The position numbers and the translations under genes are program-made. Of a stretch of DNA of 64,000 bases, positions 35,369 to 44,605 are shown in pieces; positions within the stretch are counted from its first letter, which is position 1, and the number at the start of each line of letters is the position of its first letter. Source of the stretch: Pseudomonas sp. PSB18 (GTDB taxonomy: Bacteria > Pseudomonadota > Gammaproteobacteria > Pseudomonadales > Pseudomonadaceae); assembly GCF_014596565.1 (NCBI RefSeq), contig NZ_NOIN01000004.1:551421-615420 (forward strand). Reading direction: 5' to 3'. Below the pieces are notes generated by a model, which saw only the letters and a list, made by a program, of their open reading frames with translations, made no database searches and was not told the origin of the DNA.

Positions 35369-37288
35369 TCAGGTAATCGCCGGGGCCCGCGCCCAATCCA
35401 ACTGCTGCGCCGGCATCGGCCGTCCGAACCAATAACCCTGTCCGAGCCCACAGCCCTGCTCCAGCAGGAACCCCGCCTGCTCGCGCTGTTCGATGCCTTC
35501 AGCGTGTATCTGCATACCCATGCTGCGAGCCAGGGCGATGATCACCCGGACGATCGCCGCGTCGTCCTCGTCCCACGGCAACCCGGCGACAAAACCCTGG
35601 TCGATCTTGAGCTTTTGCACCGGCAAGCGTTTGAGCCGCAGCAACGAGGAATAGCCGGTGCCGAAGTCGTCAATCGCCAACCGCACGCCCAACTCCCGCA
35701 AACGATGCATCTGCTCCAGTGCCACCTCCGGGTCTTCCATCACCGCGCTTTCGGTCACCTCCAACTCCAGGAACGCCGGATCCAGACCGGTTTCATGCAG
35801 CACCCGGGCGACCTGCTCGTACAACTCGCGATGGGCGAACAAGCGGCTGGAAACGTTCACCGCGACGAACGTCAACCCAAGCCCGGCCTGCTGCCACTCG
35901 CACATCTGTCGGCAGGCCTGGGCCATGACCCAGCCATCGATCTGGGCGATCAGCCCGGTGCGCTCGGCGACGGGGATGAATTCGGCCGGCGAGATCAAAC
36001 CACGCACAGGATGTTCCCAGCGTACCAGCGCTTCGACCCCGATCAGGCGACTGGACGCCAGGTCGTGCACCGGCTGGTAGTGGACTCGCAACTCCTGCCG
36101 GGCGAGGGCACGACGCAGTTCGAAGGCAATCTCGACCTGTTGTTGGGCATGGGCGGTCAGCTCTTCGGTGTACAAGGCATAGCCGTCACGCCCGGCGCTC
36201 TTGGCCTTGAACAGTGCCGAGTCGGCGTTGCGCAACAATTGCCCGGCGCTGAGGGCATCGCCGGGAAACAGGCTGATGCCGATGCTGGCGTTGATGAACA
36301 AGGCATGACTATCGAGCCGCAACGGCTCTTTCAACGTGTCGAGAATACGTTGGGCCAGGACCGCTGCCTGCCCCGGCTGCGAGCAGTTTTCCACCAGCAG
36401 GGCAAATTCATCGCCGCCCAGGCGAGCCAGGGTCACCCCCGGCACGAAGAGAGCCTGGAACCGCTCGGCCACGCCTTTGAGCAACTCGTCGCCAACCGCG
36501 TGTCCGAGGCTGTCATTGATGTTCTTGAAGTGGTCCAGGTCCACCAGCAGCAGGGCGCAACCGCGCTTGTGCAGTTGCGCCGAGGCCAGGGCCTGTTCCG
36601 CGCGATCGGAAAACAGCATGCGGTTGGGCAGGCCGGTCAACGGATCGTGATGGGCCAGATGCGCCAGTTCGTGTTGCGAATCCTTGATCGCACTGATGTC
36701 GGAGAACACTGCAACGTACTGGCTTACCTGACCCTCATCGTCGACGAGCGCCCGAATCGTCTGCCATTGCGGGAAGATTTCACCGCTTTTGCGCCGATTC
36801 CAGATTTCACCGCTCCATTCGCCCCGACCGCCCAGGGAGGCAAACATGTCGCGGTAGAAATCCGGCCCGTGGCGACCGGACTTGAACAGGTTGGGACGCC
36901 GACCCAACACCTCGTCCCGGTCATAACCGGTGATCGCCATGAAGGCTCGGTTCACGTGCACGATCAGCCCGTTGCGATCCGTCACCAGCACGCCTTCGCG
37001 GGTGCAATCGAAGACAGCGGCGGCCTGGCGCAGACGTTCGTGATCAGCCGTGTGCCCGCCTTCGCCGACCGACCGGGACAGCCGCGCCCGCGCGAGGAAG
37101 ATCAACCCGGCACTGATCAGAATCCAGGCATAACCGTTGATCAGTTGCCAGGTATGCCGGACGCTGGATTGATCGAAGAAATTGCTTGATAAATAACCAA
37201 CCAGCTGTAGCCAGGCAACTGACAGCACGAGGTAAAACAGCGCTTCACGCATGGCCATGCGGCGGTGAGCAGTCATTCGGTCGTCCAT
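35369..37288 (-). CDS. Membrane PAS-GGDEF-EAL c-di-GMP phosphodiesterase
   Basis: 639 residues: two TM helices (about 13-31 and 50-66), a PAS domain (about 85-205; GVLVTDRNGLIVHVNRAFMAITGY), an intact GGDEF (LGGDEF), and an intact EAL domain (VEALVRWEHP, DDFGTGYSSLLRL, KIDQGFV). The catalytic residues for hydrolysis are present, and the GGDEF could be active or a GTP sensor. The position between oscA and desA matches PA0285 (PipA) of P. aeruginosa, a phosphodiesterase. It is divergent from desA. The ATG at 37288 is used here, though ATGs at 37276 and just downstream are possible. Confidence 0.9.
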   Translation of the reverse strand: MDDRMTAHRRMAMREALFYLVLSVAWLQLVGYLSSNFFDQSSVRHTWQLINGYAWILISAGLIFLARARLSRSVGEGGHTADHERLRQAAAVFDCTREGVLVTDRNGLIVHVNRAFMAITGYDRDEVLGRRPNLFKSGRHGPDFYRDMFASLGGRGEWSGEIWNRRKSGEIFPQWQTIRALVDDEGQVSQYVAVFSDISAIKDSQHELAHLAHHDPLTGLPNRMLFSDRAEQALASAQLHKRGCALLLVDLDHFKNINDSLGHAVGDELLKGVAERFQALFVPGVTLARLGGDEFALLVENCSQPGQAAVLAQRILDTLKEPLRLDSHALFINASIGISLFPGDALSAGQLLRNADSALFKAKSAGRDGYALYTEELTAHAQQQVEIAFELRRALARQELRVHYQPVHDLASSRLIGVEALVRWEHPVRGLISPAEFIPVAERTGLIAQIDGWVMAQACRQMCEWQQAGLGLTFVAVNVSSRLFAHRELYEQVARVLHETGLDPAFLELEVTESAVMEDPEVALEQMHRLRELGVRLAIDDFGTGYSSLLRLKRLPVQKLKIDQGFVAGLPWDEDDAAIVRVIIALARSMGMQIHAEGIEQREQAGFLLEQGCGLGQGYWFGRPMPAQQLDWARAPAIT

Positions 37289-37422
37289 GTCCCTATAAAT
37301 TGGCCGGGATTATAGAGGAAGAAACATCCTGCCACTCTTATCTGAAAGGCCGACTGGTTTTATCTGTAGGGCTGGTGATAATGCAACGGCTGTTTCTATC
37401 TTTATCGAGGGCCCTACAGCCT

Positions 37423-38607
37423 ATGTGGTACGAAGGTTTTCTTGGCTTGTCAGCCTGGTCACTGGTGGCGGTCACCCTGCTGATGACCCATGTCACGATC
37501 ATCAGTGTCACGGTCTATCTGCACCGTTACTCGGCTCACCGCTCCCTGGAGCTCAACGCCGGCCTAAAACATTTCTTCCGCTTCTGGCTGTGGCTGACCA
37601 CAGGGCAGAACACCCGCGAGTGGACCGCTATCCACCGCAAGCACCACGCCAAGTGCGAAACCGTCGACGATCCCCACAGCCCGGTCGTCAAAGGCCTGTC
37701 CACCGTACTGCGCAAAGGCGCCGAGCTGTACCGCGCCGAAGCGGAAAACCCGGAAACCCTGCGCATCTACGGCAAGAACTGCCCCGAAGACTGGATCGAG
37801 CGCAATCTCTATAGCCGCTACCCGCTCCTGGGCGTGGCGATCATGGGCGTAATCGACCTGCTGCTGTTCGGCACCATCGGCATCACCATCTGGGCCATCC
37901 AGATGATGTGGATTCCGGTCTGGGCGGCCGGCGTGGTCAACGGCCTGGGCCATGCCGTGGGCTATCGCAACTTCGAATGCCGCGATGCGGCGACCAACCT
38001 GGTGCCCTGGGGCATCCTGATCGGTGGCGAAGAGCTGCACAACAATCACCACACCTACCCCAACTCGGCCAAGCTGTCGGTACGCAAGTGGGAATTCGAC
38101 CTGGGCTGGGCCTGGATCCAGGTGTTCCGCTTCCTGCGCCTGGCCAAGGTCCAGCGGGTCGCGCCGATTGCCCATCGGATCGAAGGCAAGGGCCATCTGG
38201 ACATGGACACCGCCATCGCGATTCTCAACAACCGGTTCCAGATCATGGCCCAGTACCGCAGGCTGGTGATCGCTCCGCTGGTCAAACAGGAACTGGAAAA
38301 GGTCGATCATTCGGTGCGCCACCAGTTCCACCGGGCCAAACGCCTGCTGTCGCGGGAAACCAGCCTGTTGGACGACCGTCACCATCTGCGCATCCAGAAC
38401 ATGCTGGAGCACAGCCAGGCATTGAAGGTGATCTACGAAAAACGCCTGGCCCTGCAGCAGATCTGGGCCAAGACCAGCAGCAACGGCCACGACATGCTGG
38501 CGGCCATCAAGGAATGGGTCCACGACGCCGAGATCAGCGGCATCCAGTCCTTGCGAGACTTTGCCGACCAGCTCAAGACCTACTCGTTGCGGCCTGCTAC
38601 GGCTTGA
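37423..38607 (+). CDS. desA: DesA, delta-9 acyl-lipid fatty-acid desaturase
   Basis: 394 residues when started at the ATG at 37423 (MWYEGFLGLSAW), the length I recall for P. aeruginosa DesA (PA0286); upstream in-frame ATGs at 37381 and 37186 add sequence not seen in the family. His boxes: H34RYSAH39, H71RKHH75, H206NNHH210. Four membrane segments carry the diiron site. It puts a delta-9 double bond into phospholipid acyl chains under aerobic conditions, adjusting membrane fluidity. The long C-terminal extension (about 260-394) is helical. A strong intrinsic terminator follows. Confidence 0.93.
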   Translation: MWYEGFLGLSAWSLVAVTLLMTHVTIISVTVYLHRYSAHRSLELNAGLKHFFRFWLWLTTGQNTREWTAIHRKHHAKCETVDDPHSPVVKGLSTVLRKGAELYRAEAENPETLRIYGKNCPEDWIERNLYSRYPLLGVAIMGVIDLLLFGTIGITIWAIQMMWIPVWAAGVVNGLGHAVGYRNFECRDAATNLVPWGILIGGEELHNNHHTYPNSAKLSVRKWEFDLGWAWIQVFRFLRLAKVQRVAPIAHRIEGKGHLDMDTAIAILNNRFQIMAQYRRLVIAPLVKQELEKVDHSVRHQFHRAKRLLSRETSLLDDRHHLRIQNMLEHSQALKVIYEKRLALQQIWAKTSSNGHDMLAAIKEWVHDAEISGIQSLRDFADQLKTYSLRPATA

Positions 38608-38615
38608 TAACCAAA

Positions 38616-38638
38616 CCCCGCCACCCGGCGGGGTTTTT
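38616..38638 (+). terminator. Intrinsic terminator of desA
   Basis: CCCCGCC-ACCC-GGCGGGG followed by TTTTT, 8 bp after the desA stop. Perfect 7-bp GC stem. Confidence 0.92.
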
Positions 38639-38807
38639 CTTTCCTGCACGACCCCACAGATCTGGCAACTGAAACCCCGCCCCTTCGTCGCCTGAAAAGG
38701 AACTTCGCTCCGAATCCCCTATCTCAAGAGCACTTCGCCATCCAGGCGGGCTTTGGAGCAAGCGCGTGCGAACCTTCAACAGTGCACGCTCTTTGAGATT
38801 TGTGCCA

Positions 38808-39797
38808 ATGGTCGACAAGAACCTGCAGGATTCAACCCAACCTCATTGGCCCGAGGCGGCCCAGACGCTCATGGCGCTGATGCACGCCCAGGGCGAAGTG
38901 GCGCGCCTGAGCGAACGGGAACAACTCTTCAGCTCATTGCTGGTCAGCGTCAATGCGGTGCTCTGGGCATTCAACTGGGAAACCCGGCAACTGCTCTATG
39001 TGAGCCCCGCCTACGAACGGATCTTCGGCCGGCCCGTCGGCCTGGTACTGGCTGACTTCAACGAATGGCGTGACGCGATCTACCCCGACGACCTGGATTA
39101 TGCCGAGCGCAGCCTGGCCGAAGTGCTGGTCAAAGGAGCCGTGGAGGATCGCGAGTACCGCATCATCGCCGCCGATGGCCAGATCCGCTGGCTAAGCGAC
39201 AAATGCTTCATCAACCGCCAGGCCGAATCGGGGCAGCCGGTGATCGTGGTGGGCATCGCCGAAGACATCACCGAAAAGAAGCTGCTGGAAAGCGAACTGC
39301 AGCGACTGGCGACCACCGACGTGCTGACCCAGAGCAGCAATCGCCGCCATTTCTTCGAATGCGCCCACCGCGAATTCGAGCAGGCTCGACTGCAAGGAAC
39401 GCCCATGGCGTTCCTGCTGCTGGACATCGATGATTTCAAGGTGATCAACGACACCTACGGTCATCAGGAAGGCGACAGCGTGCTGCAGAAAGTCGCCGAG
39501 AGCGGGCGGACCGTGCTCCGGAGCGGCGACCTGTTCGGACGGATCGGCGGCGAAGAGTTCGCCGCCGTATTCCCCGGCTGTGCCCCGGACATGGCCATGC
39601 AAGTGGCCGAGCGCCTGCAACGGGAAATCCAGCGCCTGACCTTCCGCAGTGGGGAGCAGGGTTTCGGTATCACCGTCAGCCAGGGCCTGACCAGCATCAC
39701 CGACGAGGACCAGACCCTCGACAGCTTGTTCTCCCGCGCTGACGCCGCCATGTATGAGGCCAAGCGCCAGGGCAAGAATCGGATCATCGTCGGCTGA
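38808..39797 (+). CDS. PAS-GGDEF diguanylate cyclase
   Basis: 329 residues from the ATG at 38808; a GTG at 38766 with GGAG seven bases upstream is an alternative (343 residues). A helical N-terminus, one PAS domain (about 40-160; VLWAFNWETRQLLYVSPAYERIFGR, ending GIAEDITEKKLLE) and a GGDEF domain with GGEEF (in RIGGEEFAAVF), which is catalytically competent. No I-site RxxD is obvious five residues before GGEEF. The enzyme makes c-di-GMP from 2 GTP; no membrane segment, so cytosolic. The location next to desA matches the PA0285-PA0290 neighbourhood. Confidence 0.9.
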   Translation: MVDKNLQDSTQPHWPEAAQTLMALMHAQGEVARLSEREQLFSSLLVSVNAVLWAFNWETRQLLYVSPAYERIFGRPVGLVLADFNEWRDAIYPDDLDYAERSLAEVLVKGAVEDREYRIIAADGQIRWLSDKCFINRQAESGQPVIVVGIAEDITEKKLLESELQRLATTDVLTQSSNRRHFFECAHREFEQARLQGTPMAFLLLDIDDFKVINDTYGHQEGDSVLQKVAESGRTVLRSGDLFGRIGGEEFAAVFPGCAPDMAMQVAERLQREIQRLTFRSGEQGFGITVSQGLTSITDEDQTLDSLFSRADAAMYEAKRQGKNRIIVG

Positions 39798-39815
39798 CCG
39801 ACGTCCTGCACAAGG

Positions 39816-39849
39816 CCCTGTGGGAGCGAGCCTGCTCGCTCCCACAGGG
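39816..39849. repeat. REP hairpin between convergent genes
   Basis: A perfect 15-bp inverted repeat (CCCTGTGGGAGCGAG, loop CCTG) 19 bp after the diguanylate cyclase and 15 bp before the HDOD gene stop. Likely bidirectional terminator. Confidence 0.85.
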
Positions 39850-39863
39850 TTGAATCGACGGCC

Positions 39864-41081
39864 TTACTTCCTGCGCAGACGCATCAGTTCCGGCAAACCG
39901 ATCTTCAGCAAACGCGCCGTGCGCCCCCGGGCCAGCTCTTCGAGACCTTCATGTTCGGACAGGTGGGCCATTTGGGCCGCCATGTTCATCACCAGGGCTT
40001 CGCGGGAGTAGACCCCGCCGCCGAGGCTGTAGGCCGCCGCAATCAACTCCCGCAGTTCCAGCGGCAAGCGCCAGCGGGTACGCAACGCCGAGCCGAAACC
40101 CGCGCCGAACTGCTCCAGGACGTTCCCCACTTCCTCCAGCTCATCCAGTTCGCCATCGAGCTGCTTCCATTCTTCCAGACAGCGCAACACTGCCAGCTCA
40201 CCCAGGCGATGCAGCAGCCCGGCGCAATAACAGCGCTCTTGCTCCAGATCCAGCAAACGGGCCATCGTCCGGGCGTATTCGGCGGTGTGCAGCGACAATA
40301 GCCAATAACGCTCGGCATAGTCTGCCAGGCAGGGATCATTGAGCCGGGCACAGCGCTTGAGGGTCAACCCGAGGATCAGGTTCATGCTCTGCCCGGTACC
40401 GAGCTGGTGCAGCGCCTGGGCCACGGTCTGCACCGGACCGCCGCCCTGATGCTGGGCTGCGCTGTTGGCCGCAGCGATTAGCACGGCGGTGATCTGTGGG
40501 TCGGTGCGGATTTCTTCTTCCAGCAACTTCAGGTCCAGGCCGCTGGGGTTGAGGCTGCGTTTGACCGCTAATTGCACATCGGTCATCAGCGGCGCGCCTT
40601 CGGACAGCTCGCGCCGACGCTCAAGAAACGCGGCCAGGGTCAACGCGGGCCTAGGAGCCGGCGCATCGCTGATGACGTCTTCGCTGCCACTCAACAGCAA
40701 GCCTTGCAGACGCTGGGTCAGGCTTTCCCGGTTCAAGGGTTTGGTCAGATAAGCGGCCGGGGCCAGCGGCAACACCTCACGGACGCTGGCACCGTCATTG
40801 CGCCGACTCATCAGGATGAATGGCAACGGCGGCGTGCGGTGCTGATGACGAAGGCCACGCAGGATACTCAAGCCATCGACACCCGGCAGTTCCCAATCGG
40901 CGATCACCAGGTCGTAAGGATTATGCGCCAGCATTTCCAGCGCCTGTCTGCCCTCGCTGCACGTGTCCACCCGCGCATCGCAGCGCAAGTCCGATAACAC
41001 CTGCTCCAGCAGCTCGCGGGACGCCGGGTCGGCCTCTGCGATCAACACGCGGGGTACAGCGGGTAAATCCACAGCAGTCAT
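39864..41081 (-). CDS. Response regulator with HDOD output domain
   Basis: 405 residues: an N-terminal receiver domain (about 10-130) with the phospho-acceptor Asp in LVIADWELPG and the conserved Lys in YLTKPL, followed by an HDOD domain (about 165-360; LLEEEIRTDPQITAVLIAAANS, HTAEYARTMARLL). HDOD proteins lack the HD phosphohydrolase metals and act as scaffolds in signalling. No kinase is adjacent, so this is an orphan regulator. Its setting among c-di-GMP genes is suggestive only. Confidence 0.9.
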   Translation of the reverse strand: MTAVDLPAVPRVLIAEADPASRELLEQVLSDLRCDARVDTCSEGRQALEMLAHNPYDLVIADWELPGVDGLSILRGLRHQHRTPPLPFILMSRRNDGASVREVLPLAPAAYLTKPLNRESLTQRLQGLLLSGSEDVISDAPAPRPALTLAAFLERRRELSEGAPLMTDVQLAVKRSLNPSGLDLKLLEEEIRTDPQITAVLIAAANSAAQHQGGGPVQTVAQALHQLGTGQSMNLILGLTLKRCARLNDPCLADYAERYWLLSLHTAEYARTMARLLDLEQERCYCAGLLHRLGELAVLRCLEEWKQLDGELDELEEVGNVLEQFGAGFGSALRTRWRLPLELRELIAAAYSLGGGVYSREALVMNMAAQMAHLSEHEGLEELARGRTARLLKIGLPELMRLRRK

Positions 41082-41169
41082 GCGGCATCGCTCCCTTGCA
41101 ATACCTGCACCTTAGCCAATGGCTGCCGTTCCAGACAGCTCGAACCCTCAGGATAGGTGCCCGAACATG

Positions 41170-41196
41170 AAAAAACCCGCTAAAAGCGGGTTTTTT
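41170..41196. terminator. Bidirectional intrinsic terminator
   Basis: AAAAAA-CCCGCT-AAA-AGCGGG-TTTTTT: a 6-bp stem with A- and T-runs of six on each side, so it functions in both directions. It lies 26 bp after the gabT stop (minus strand). Confidence 0.92.
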
Positions 41197-41221
41197 GTGG
41201 ATCAACGCACAGCTCGCAGCG

Positions 41222-42499
41222 TCAGAGCTCGGAGAAGCACTCTTCGATGATTGCCAGGCCCTTGTCCAGTTGTTCGTCTGGCGAGGTCAACGGCACCAGT
41301 ACGCGCAGGACGTTGCCATAAGTGCCGCAGGACAACAGGATCAAACCCTTGTCCCGCGCCTTGGCCACGACCTGGGCCACGGCGGCGGCGTTCGGCTTAT
41401 GGGAATCACCGTTCTCGAACAGCTCAACGGCAATCATCGCGCCCAGGGCACGGACTTCACCGATCACCGGGTACTTGCTCTGGATGGCCTTGAGGCCGCT
41501 GACCAGGCGCTCGCCCACGGCCTTGCAGCGATCCAGCAGGTGTTCTTCTTCGAACACTTCCATCACCGCCAGCGCCGCCGCGCAAGCGATCGGGCTACCC
41601 GCATAGGTGCCACCCAGGCCACCCGGGGCGATGGCATCCATGTACTCGGCCTTGCCGCAGACACCGGCCAGCGGGAAGCCGCCAGCGATGGATTTGGCGA
41701 AGGTGGTCAGGTCGGCAGCGACGCCCATCTGCTCCATGGCGAAGAAAGTACCGGTACGACCTGCACCAGTCTGCACTTCGTCGGCGATCAGCAGAATGCC
41801 GTGCTGGTCGCACAGGGCGCGCAGGCGCTTCATGAACTCTTTCGGCGCTACATAGAAACCACCCTCGCCCTGCACCGGCTCGATGATGATTGCAGCGATG
41901 TCACGCGGCTCGGCGTCGTTCTTGAAGATGCGCTCGATGCTGGCGATGGAATCGTCGATGCTCACGCCGTGCAATTCGTTCGGGTACAGCGCACGGAAGA
42001 TACCGCCTGGCATCAGGCCCATGCCGGCCGAGTACGGCACGACCTTGCCGGTCAGGCCCAGGGTCATCATGGTGCGACCGTGGTAAGCGCCAGTGAAGGC
42101 GATCACTCCGGCACGACCGGTGGCGGCACGGGCGATTTTCACGGCGTTTTCCACCGCTTCTGAACCGGTGGTCACCAGCAGGGTTTTCTTGGCGAAGTCG
42201 CCTGGCACCTTGGCGTTGATTTTTTCGCACAGTTCCACGTATGGCTCGTAGGCCAGAACCTGGAAGCAGGTGTGGGTCAGCTTGTTCAGTTGCTCGGTCA
42301 CGGCGGCGATGATTTTCGGGTGCACGTGGCCGGTGTTCAGCACGGCGATGCCGCCGGCGAAGTCGATGAATTCACGGCCTTCAACGTCGGTTACCGTGGC
42401 GTTCTTCGCCGATTCAGCGAAGATCGGGTGAATCTGGCCGACACCACGTGGAACGGCAGCGGTACGGCGGGCCATCAGATCAGCGTTAGTCTTGCTCAT
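41222..42499 (-). CDS. gabT: 4-aminobutyrate aminotransferase
   Basis: 425 residues of class III aminotransferases. It converts GABA plus 2-oxoglutarate to succinate semialdehyde plus glutamate. PLP Lys in TTFAKSIAGGFPL (about 268), cofactor-binding GSEAVENAVKIARAATGR, and ADEVQTGAGRTG. The ATG at 42499 has GAGGA just upstream; the longer start at 42511 would swallow that site. The gabD gene lies 176 bp upstream on the same strand. Confidence 0.97.
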   Translation of the reverse strand: MSKTNADLMARRTAAVPRGVGQIHPIFAESAKNATVTDVEGREFIDFAGGIAVLNTGHVHPKIIAAVTEQLNKLTHTCFQVLAYEPYVELCEKINAKVPGDFAKKTLLVTTGSEAVENAVKIARAATGRAGVIAFTGAYHGRTMMTLGLTGKVVPYSAGMGLMPGGIFRALYPNELHGVSIDDSIASIERIFKNDAEPRDIAAIIIEPVQGEGGFYVAPKEFMKRLRALCDQHGILLIADEVQTGAGRTGTFFAMEQMGVAADLTTFAKSIAGGFPLAGVCGKAEYMDAIAPGGLGGTYAGSPIACAAALAVMEVFEEEHLLDRCKAVGERLVSGLKAIQSKYPVIGEVRALGAMIAVELFENGDSHKPNAAAVAQVVAKARDKGLILLSCGTYGNVLRVLVPLTSPDEQLDKGLAIIEECFSEL

Positions 42500-42675
42500 T
42501 ACAGTCCTCATTCGCCGCTCATCGGTCGGCGTGGCTCAAGGATTTACACGGAGGGAATTCAACGGCGGCAGCATGCGATGATCGACTGCCACGGCGTTCC
42601 CGGCCGCAGAAAAAAGTGCAGTTTTGAAACGGCGCAAGGGGCAGCGCTCTCGTGCCCCTTGCGCTTGCAGCAGGA

Positions 42676-44118
42676 TCAGATACCCAGGCAGAGGTATTTG
42701 ATTTCCAGGTAGTCCTCGATGCCGTACTTGGAGCCTTCACGGCCCAGGCCCGAAGCCTTGATACCGCCGAACGGCGCGACTTCGTTGGAGATCAACCCGG
42801 TGTTGACGCCGACCATGCCGTATTCCAGGGCTTCGGCCACGCGGAACACACGGCCCAGGTCACGGGCGTAGAAGTACGAGGCCAGGCCGAACTCGGTGTC
42901 GTTGGACATCGCAATCACTTCGGCTTCGTCTTTGAAGCGGAACAGCGGCGCCAGCGGGCCGAAGGTTTCTTCCTTGGCCACGGCGGCATCTTTCGGCACG
43001 TTGGTCAGGATGGTCGGCTCGAAGAAGTTGCCTTGCATCGGTTTGCCACCGGCCAGTACGGTCGCGCCTTTGCCAACGGCATCGGCAATGTGTTCCTGGA
43101 CCTTGGCGACAGCTTTCTCGTCGATCAGCGGACCGGTGGTGGTGCCGTCTTCCAGACCGTTGCCGATCTTGAGCTTGGCGACCGCAGCCTTGAGTTTTTC
43201 CGCGAACGCGTCGTACACCGAATCCTGGATGTACAGACGGTTGGCGCAGACGCAGGTCTGGCCGTTGTTGCGGTACTTGGAAATGATCGCGCCTTCGACG
43301 GCCTTATCCAGGTCCGCATCGTCGAACACGATGAACGGCGCGTTGCCGCCCAGTTCCAGGGAGACTTTCTTGATGTCCTTGGCGCATTCGGCCATCAACT
43401 GGCGACCGATCTCGGTCGAACCGGTGAAGGACAGCTTGCGCACGATCGGGTTGCTGGTCAGCTCGCCGCCGATGTCGCCGGCGCTGCCGGTGACCACGCT
43501 CAGCACGCCTTGCGGGATGCCGGCACGATGCGCCAGTTCCACCAGGGCCAGGGCCGAGAACGGGGTTTGCGAGGCCGGCTTGATGACCATGGTGCAACCG
43601 GCGGCCAGGGCTGGACCGGCCTTGCGGGTGATCATCGCGGCCGGGAAGTTCCACGGGGTGATGGCGGCGGTCACGCCGATCGGCTGCTTGATCACGATCA
43701 GGCGCTTGTCGGGCTGGTGGCCGGGAATCACGTCACCGTAGATGCGCTTGGCTTCTTCGGCGAACCACTCAATGAACGAGGCGGCATAGACGATCTCGCC
43801 CTTGGCTTCGGCCAGCGGCTTGCCCTGCTCCAGGGTCATCAGGCGACCGAGGTCGTCCTGGTTCTCGATCAGCAATTCATACCAGCGGCGCAGCTTGTTG
43901 GCGCGCTCCTTGGCGGTCAACGCACGCCAGGCCGGCAGCGCCTTGTCGGCGGCTTCGATCGCACGACGGGTTTCGGCAGCGCCCATTTTCGGCACAGTAC
44001 CCAACACTTCGCCCGTGGCCGGGTTGGTGACCTTGATCGTCTGACCACTGTCCGCATCGACCCAAGCGCCATCGATGAAGGCTTGCTGGCGGAACAACTG
44101 GGTGTCTTTAAGCTGCAT
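42676..44118 (-). CDS. gabD: Succinate-semialdehyde dehydrogenase (NADP+)
   Basis: 480 residues of the aldehyde dehydrogenase family: general-base Glu in SLELGGNAPF, catalytic Cys in NNGQTCVCANRL, cofactor loop FTGSTEIGRQL, and the end motif ASGLGREGSKYGIEDYLEIKYLC typical of GabD. It oxidises succinate semialdehyde to succinate. The start at 44118 has AGGAAAG upstream. First gene of gabDT. 44119-44467 upstream holds a perfect 7-bp dyad at 44274-44291 and the tRNA promoter. Confidence 0.96.
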   Translation of the reverse strand: MQLKDTQLFRQQAFIDGAWVDADSGQTIKVTNPATGEVLGTVPKMGAAETRRAIEAADKALPAWRALTAKERANKLRRWYELLIENQDDLGRLMTLEQGKPLAEAKGEIVYAASFIEWFAEEAKRIYGDVIPGHQPDKRLIVIKQPIGVTAAITPWNFPAAMITRKAGPALAAGCTMVIKPASQTPFSALALVELAHRAGIPQGVLSVVTGSAGDIGGELTSNPIVRKLSFTGSTEIGRQLMAECAKDIKKVSLELGGNAPFIVFDDADLDKAVEGAIISKYRNNGQTCVCANRLYIQDSVYDAFAEKLKAAVAKLKIGNGLEDGTTTGPLIDEKAVAKVQEHIADAVGKGATVLAGGKPMQGNFFEPTILTNVPKDAAVAKEETFGPLAPLFRFKDEAEVIAMSNDTEFGLASYFYARDLGRVFRVAEALEYGMVGVNTGLISNEVAPFGGIKASGLGREGSKYGIEDYLEIKYLCLGI

Positions 44119-44273
44119 GTCGGCTTTCCTTAACAGCACCGCGCGCACGCGGAGCGAATTAGAGTTGTAGAAAGGCGCCTTATGGGCTGCCGTCAGGGAA
44201 ATCATTCACTGGGCTGAAGCACAGAAATAACGCACAACAAGCATAGACGTGCGGTTCAGCACCCAGACAAGAG

Positions 44274-44291
44274 CGTTTGAAATCTCAAACG
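44274..44291. promoter_or_regulatory. Small dyad upstream of gabD
   Basis: CGTTTGA-AATC-TCAAACG, a perfect 7-bp inverted repeat 156 bp upstream of gabD. It might be an operator; no T-run follows. Confidence 0.3.
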
Positions 44292-44427
44292 AATCCTAGG
44301 GCCGATAGGGGTGAAGGACAATAGGCTGTTCGAAAAAAAGAACGAAAAAGACAAATTTGCCCGTTTTTTCTGATCAGCGTAGCCAACATCCGCCCAAAGC
44401 CGAGAAAACAACGGCAAATCAGCAGCA

Positions 44428-44456
44428 TGGACGCCCGGCATGCATATGAGTATCAT
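44428..44456 (+). promoter_or_regulatory. Promoter of tRNA-Arg
   Basis: TGGACG, a 17-bp spacer, TATCAT, then a GC-rich discriminator (GGCGCCGCG) just before the tRNA, a pattern of stringently controlled stable-RNA promoters. 4 of 6 and 5 of 6 matches to sigma-70. Confidence 0.6.
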
Positions 44457-44467
44457 GGCGCCGCGTT

Positions 44468-44544
44468 GCACCAGTAGCTCAGCTGGATAGAGTACTGCCC
44501 TCCGAAGGCAGGGGTCGTGGGTTCGAATCCCGCCTGGTGCACCA
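44468..44544 (+). tRNA. tRNA-Arg (anticodon CCG)
   Basis: 77 nt with encoded CCA. The acceptor stem GCACCAG pairs with CTGGTGC, the anticodon stem is CTGCC/GGCAG with loop CTCCGAA (anticodon CCG, reading CGG), and the T arm has GTTCGAATC. A terminator follows directly. No attachment-site repeat or integrase is found next to it. Confidence 0.97.
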
Positions 44545-44558
44545 TACAGATGATCAAA

Positions 44559-44590
44559 AGCCCCAAGTCGCGAGACTTGGGGCTTTTTTG
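44559..44590 (+). terminator. Terminator of tRNA-Arg
   Basis: AGCCCCAAGTC-GCGA-GACTTGGGGCT followed by a run of six T. The 11-bp stem is perfect; it also ends 16 bp from the stop of the minus-strand gene at 44606 with AAAA on its far side, so it may serve both. Confidence 0.93.
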
Positions 44591-44605
44591 TGGGCGTTGG
44601 CGCAC

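Noticed and set aside
44468..44544. tRNA-Arg as an integration site for a genomic island
   Set aside because: No direct repeat of the tRNA 3' end, integrase or mobility gene appears on either side within the window.
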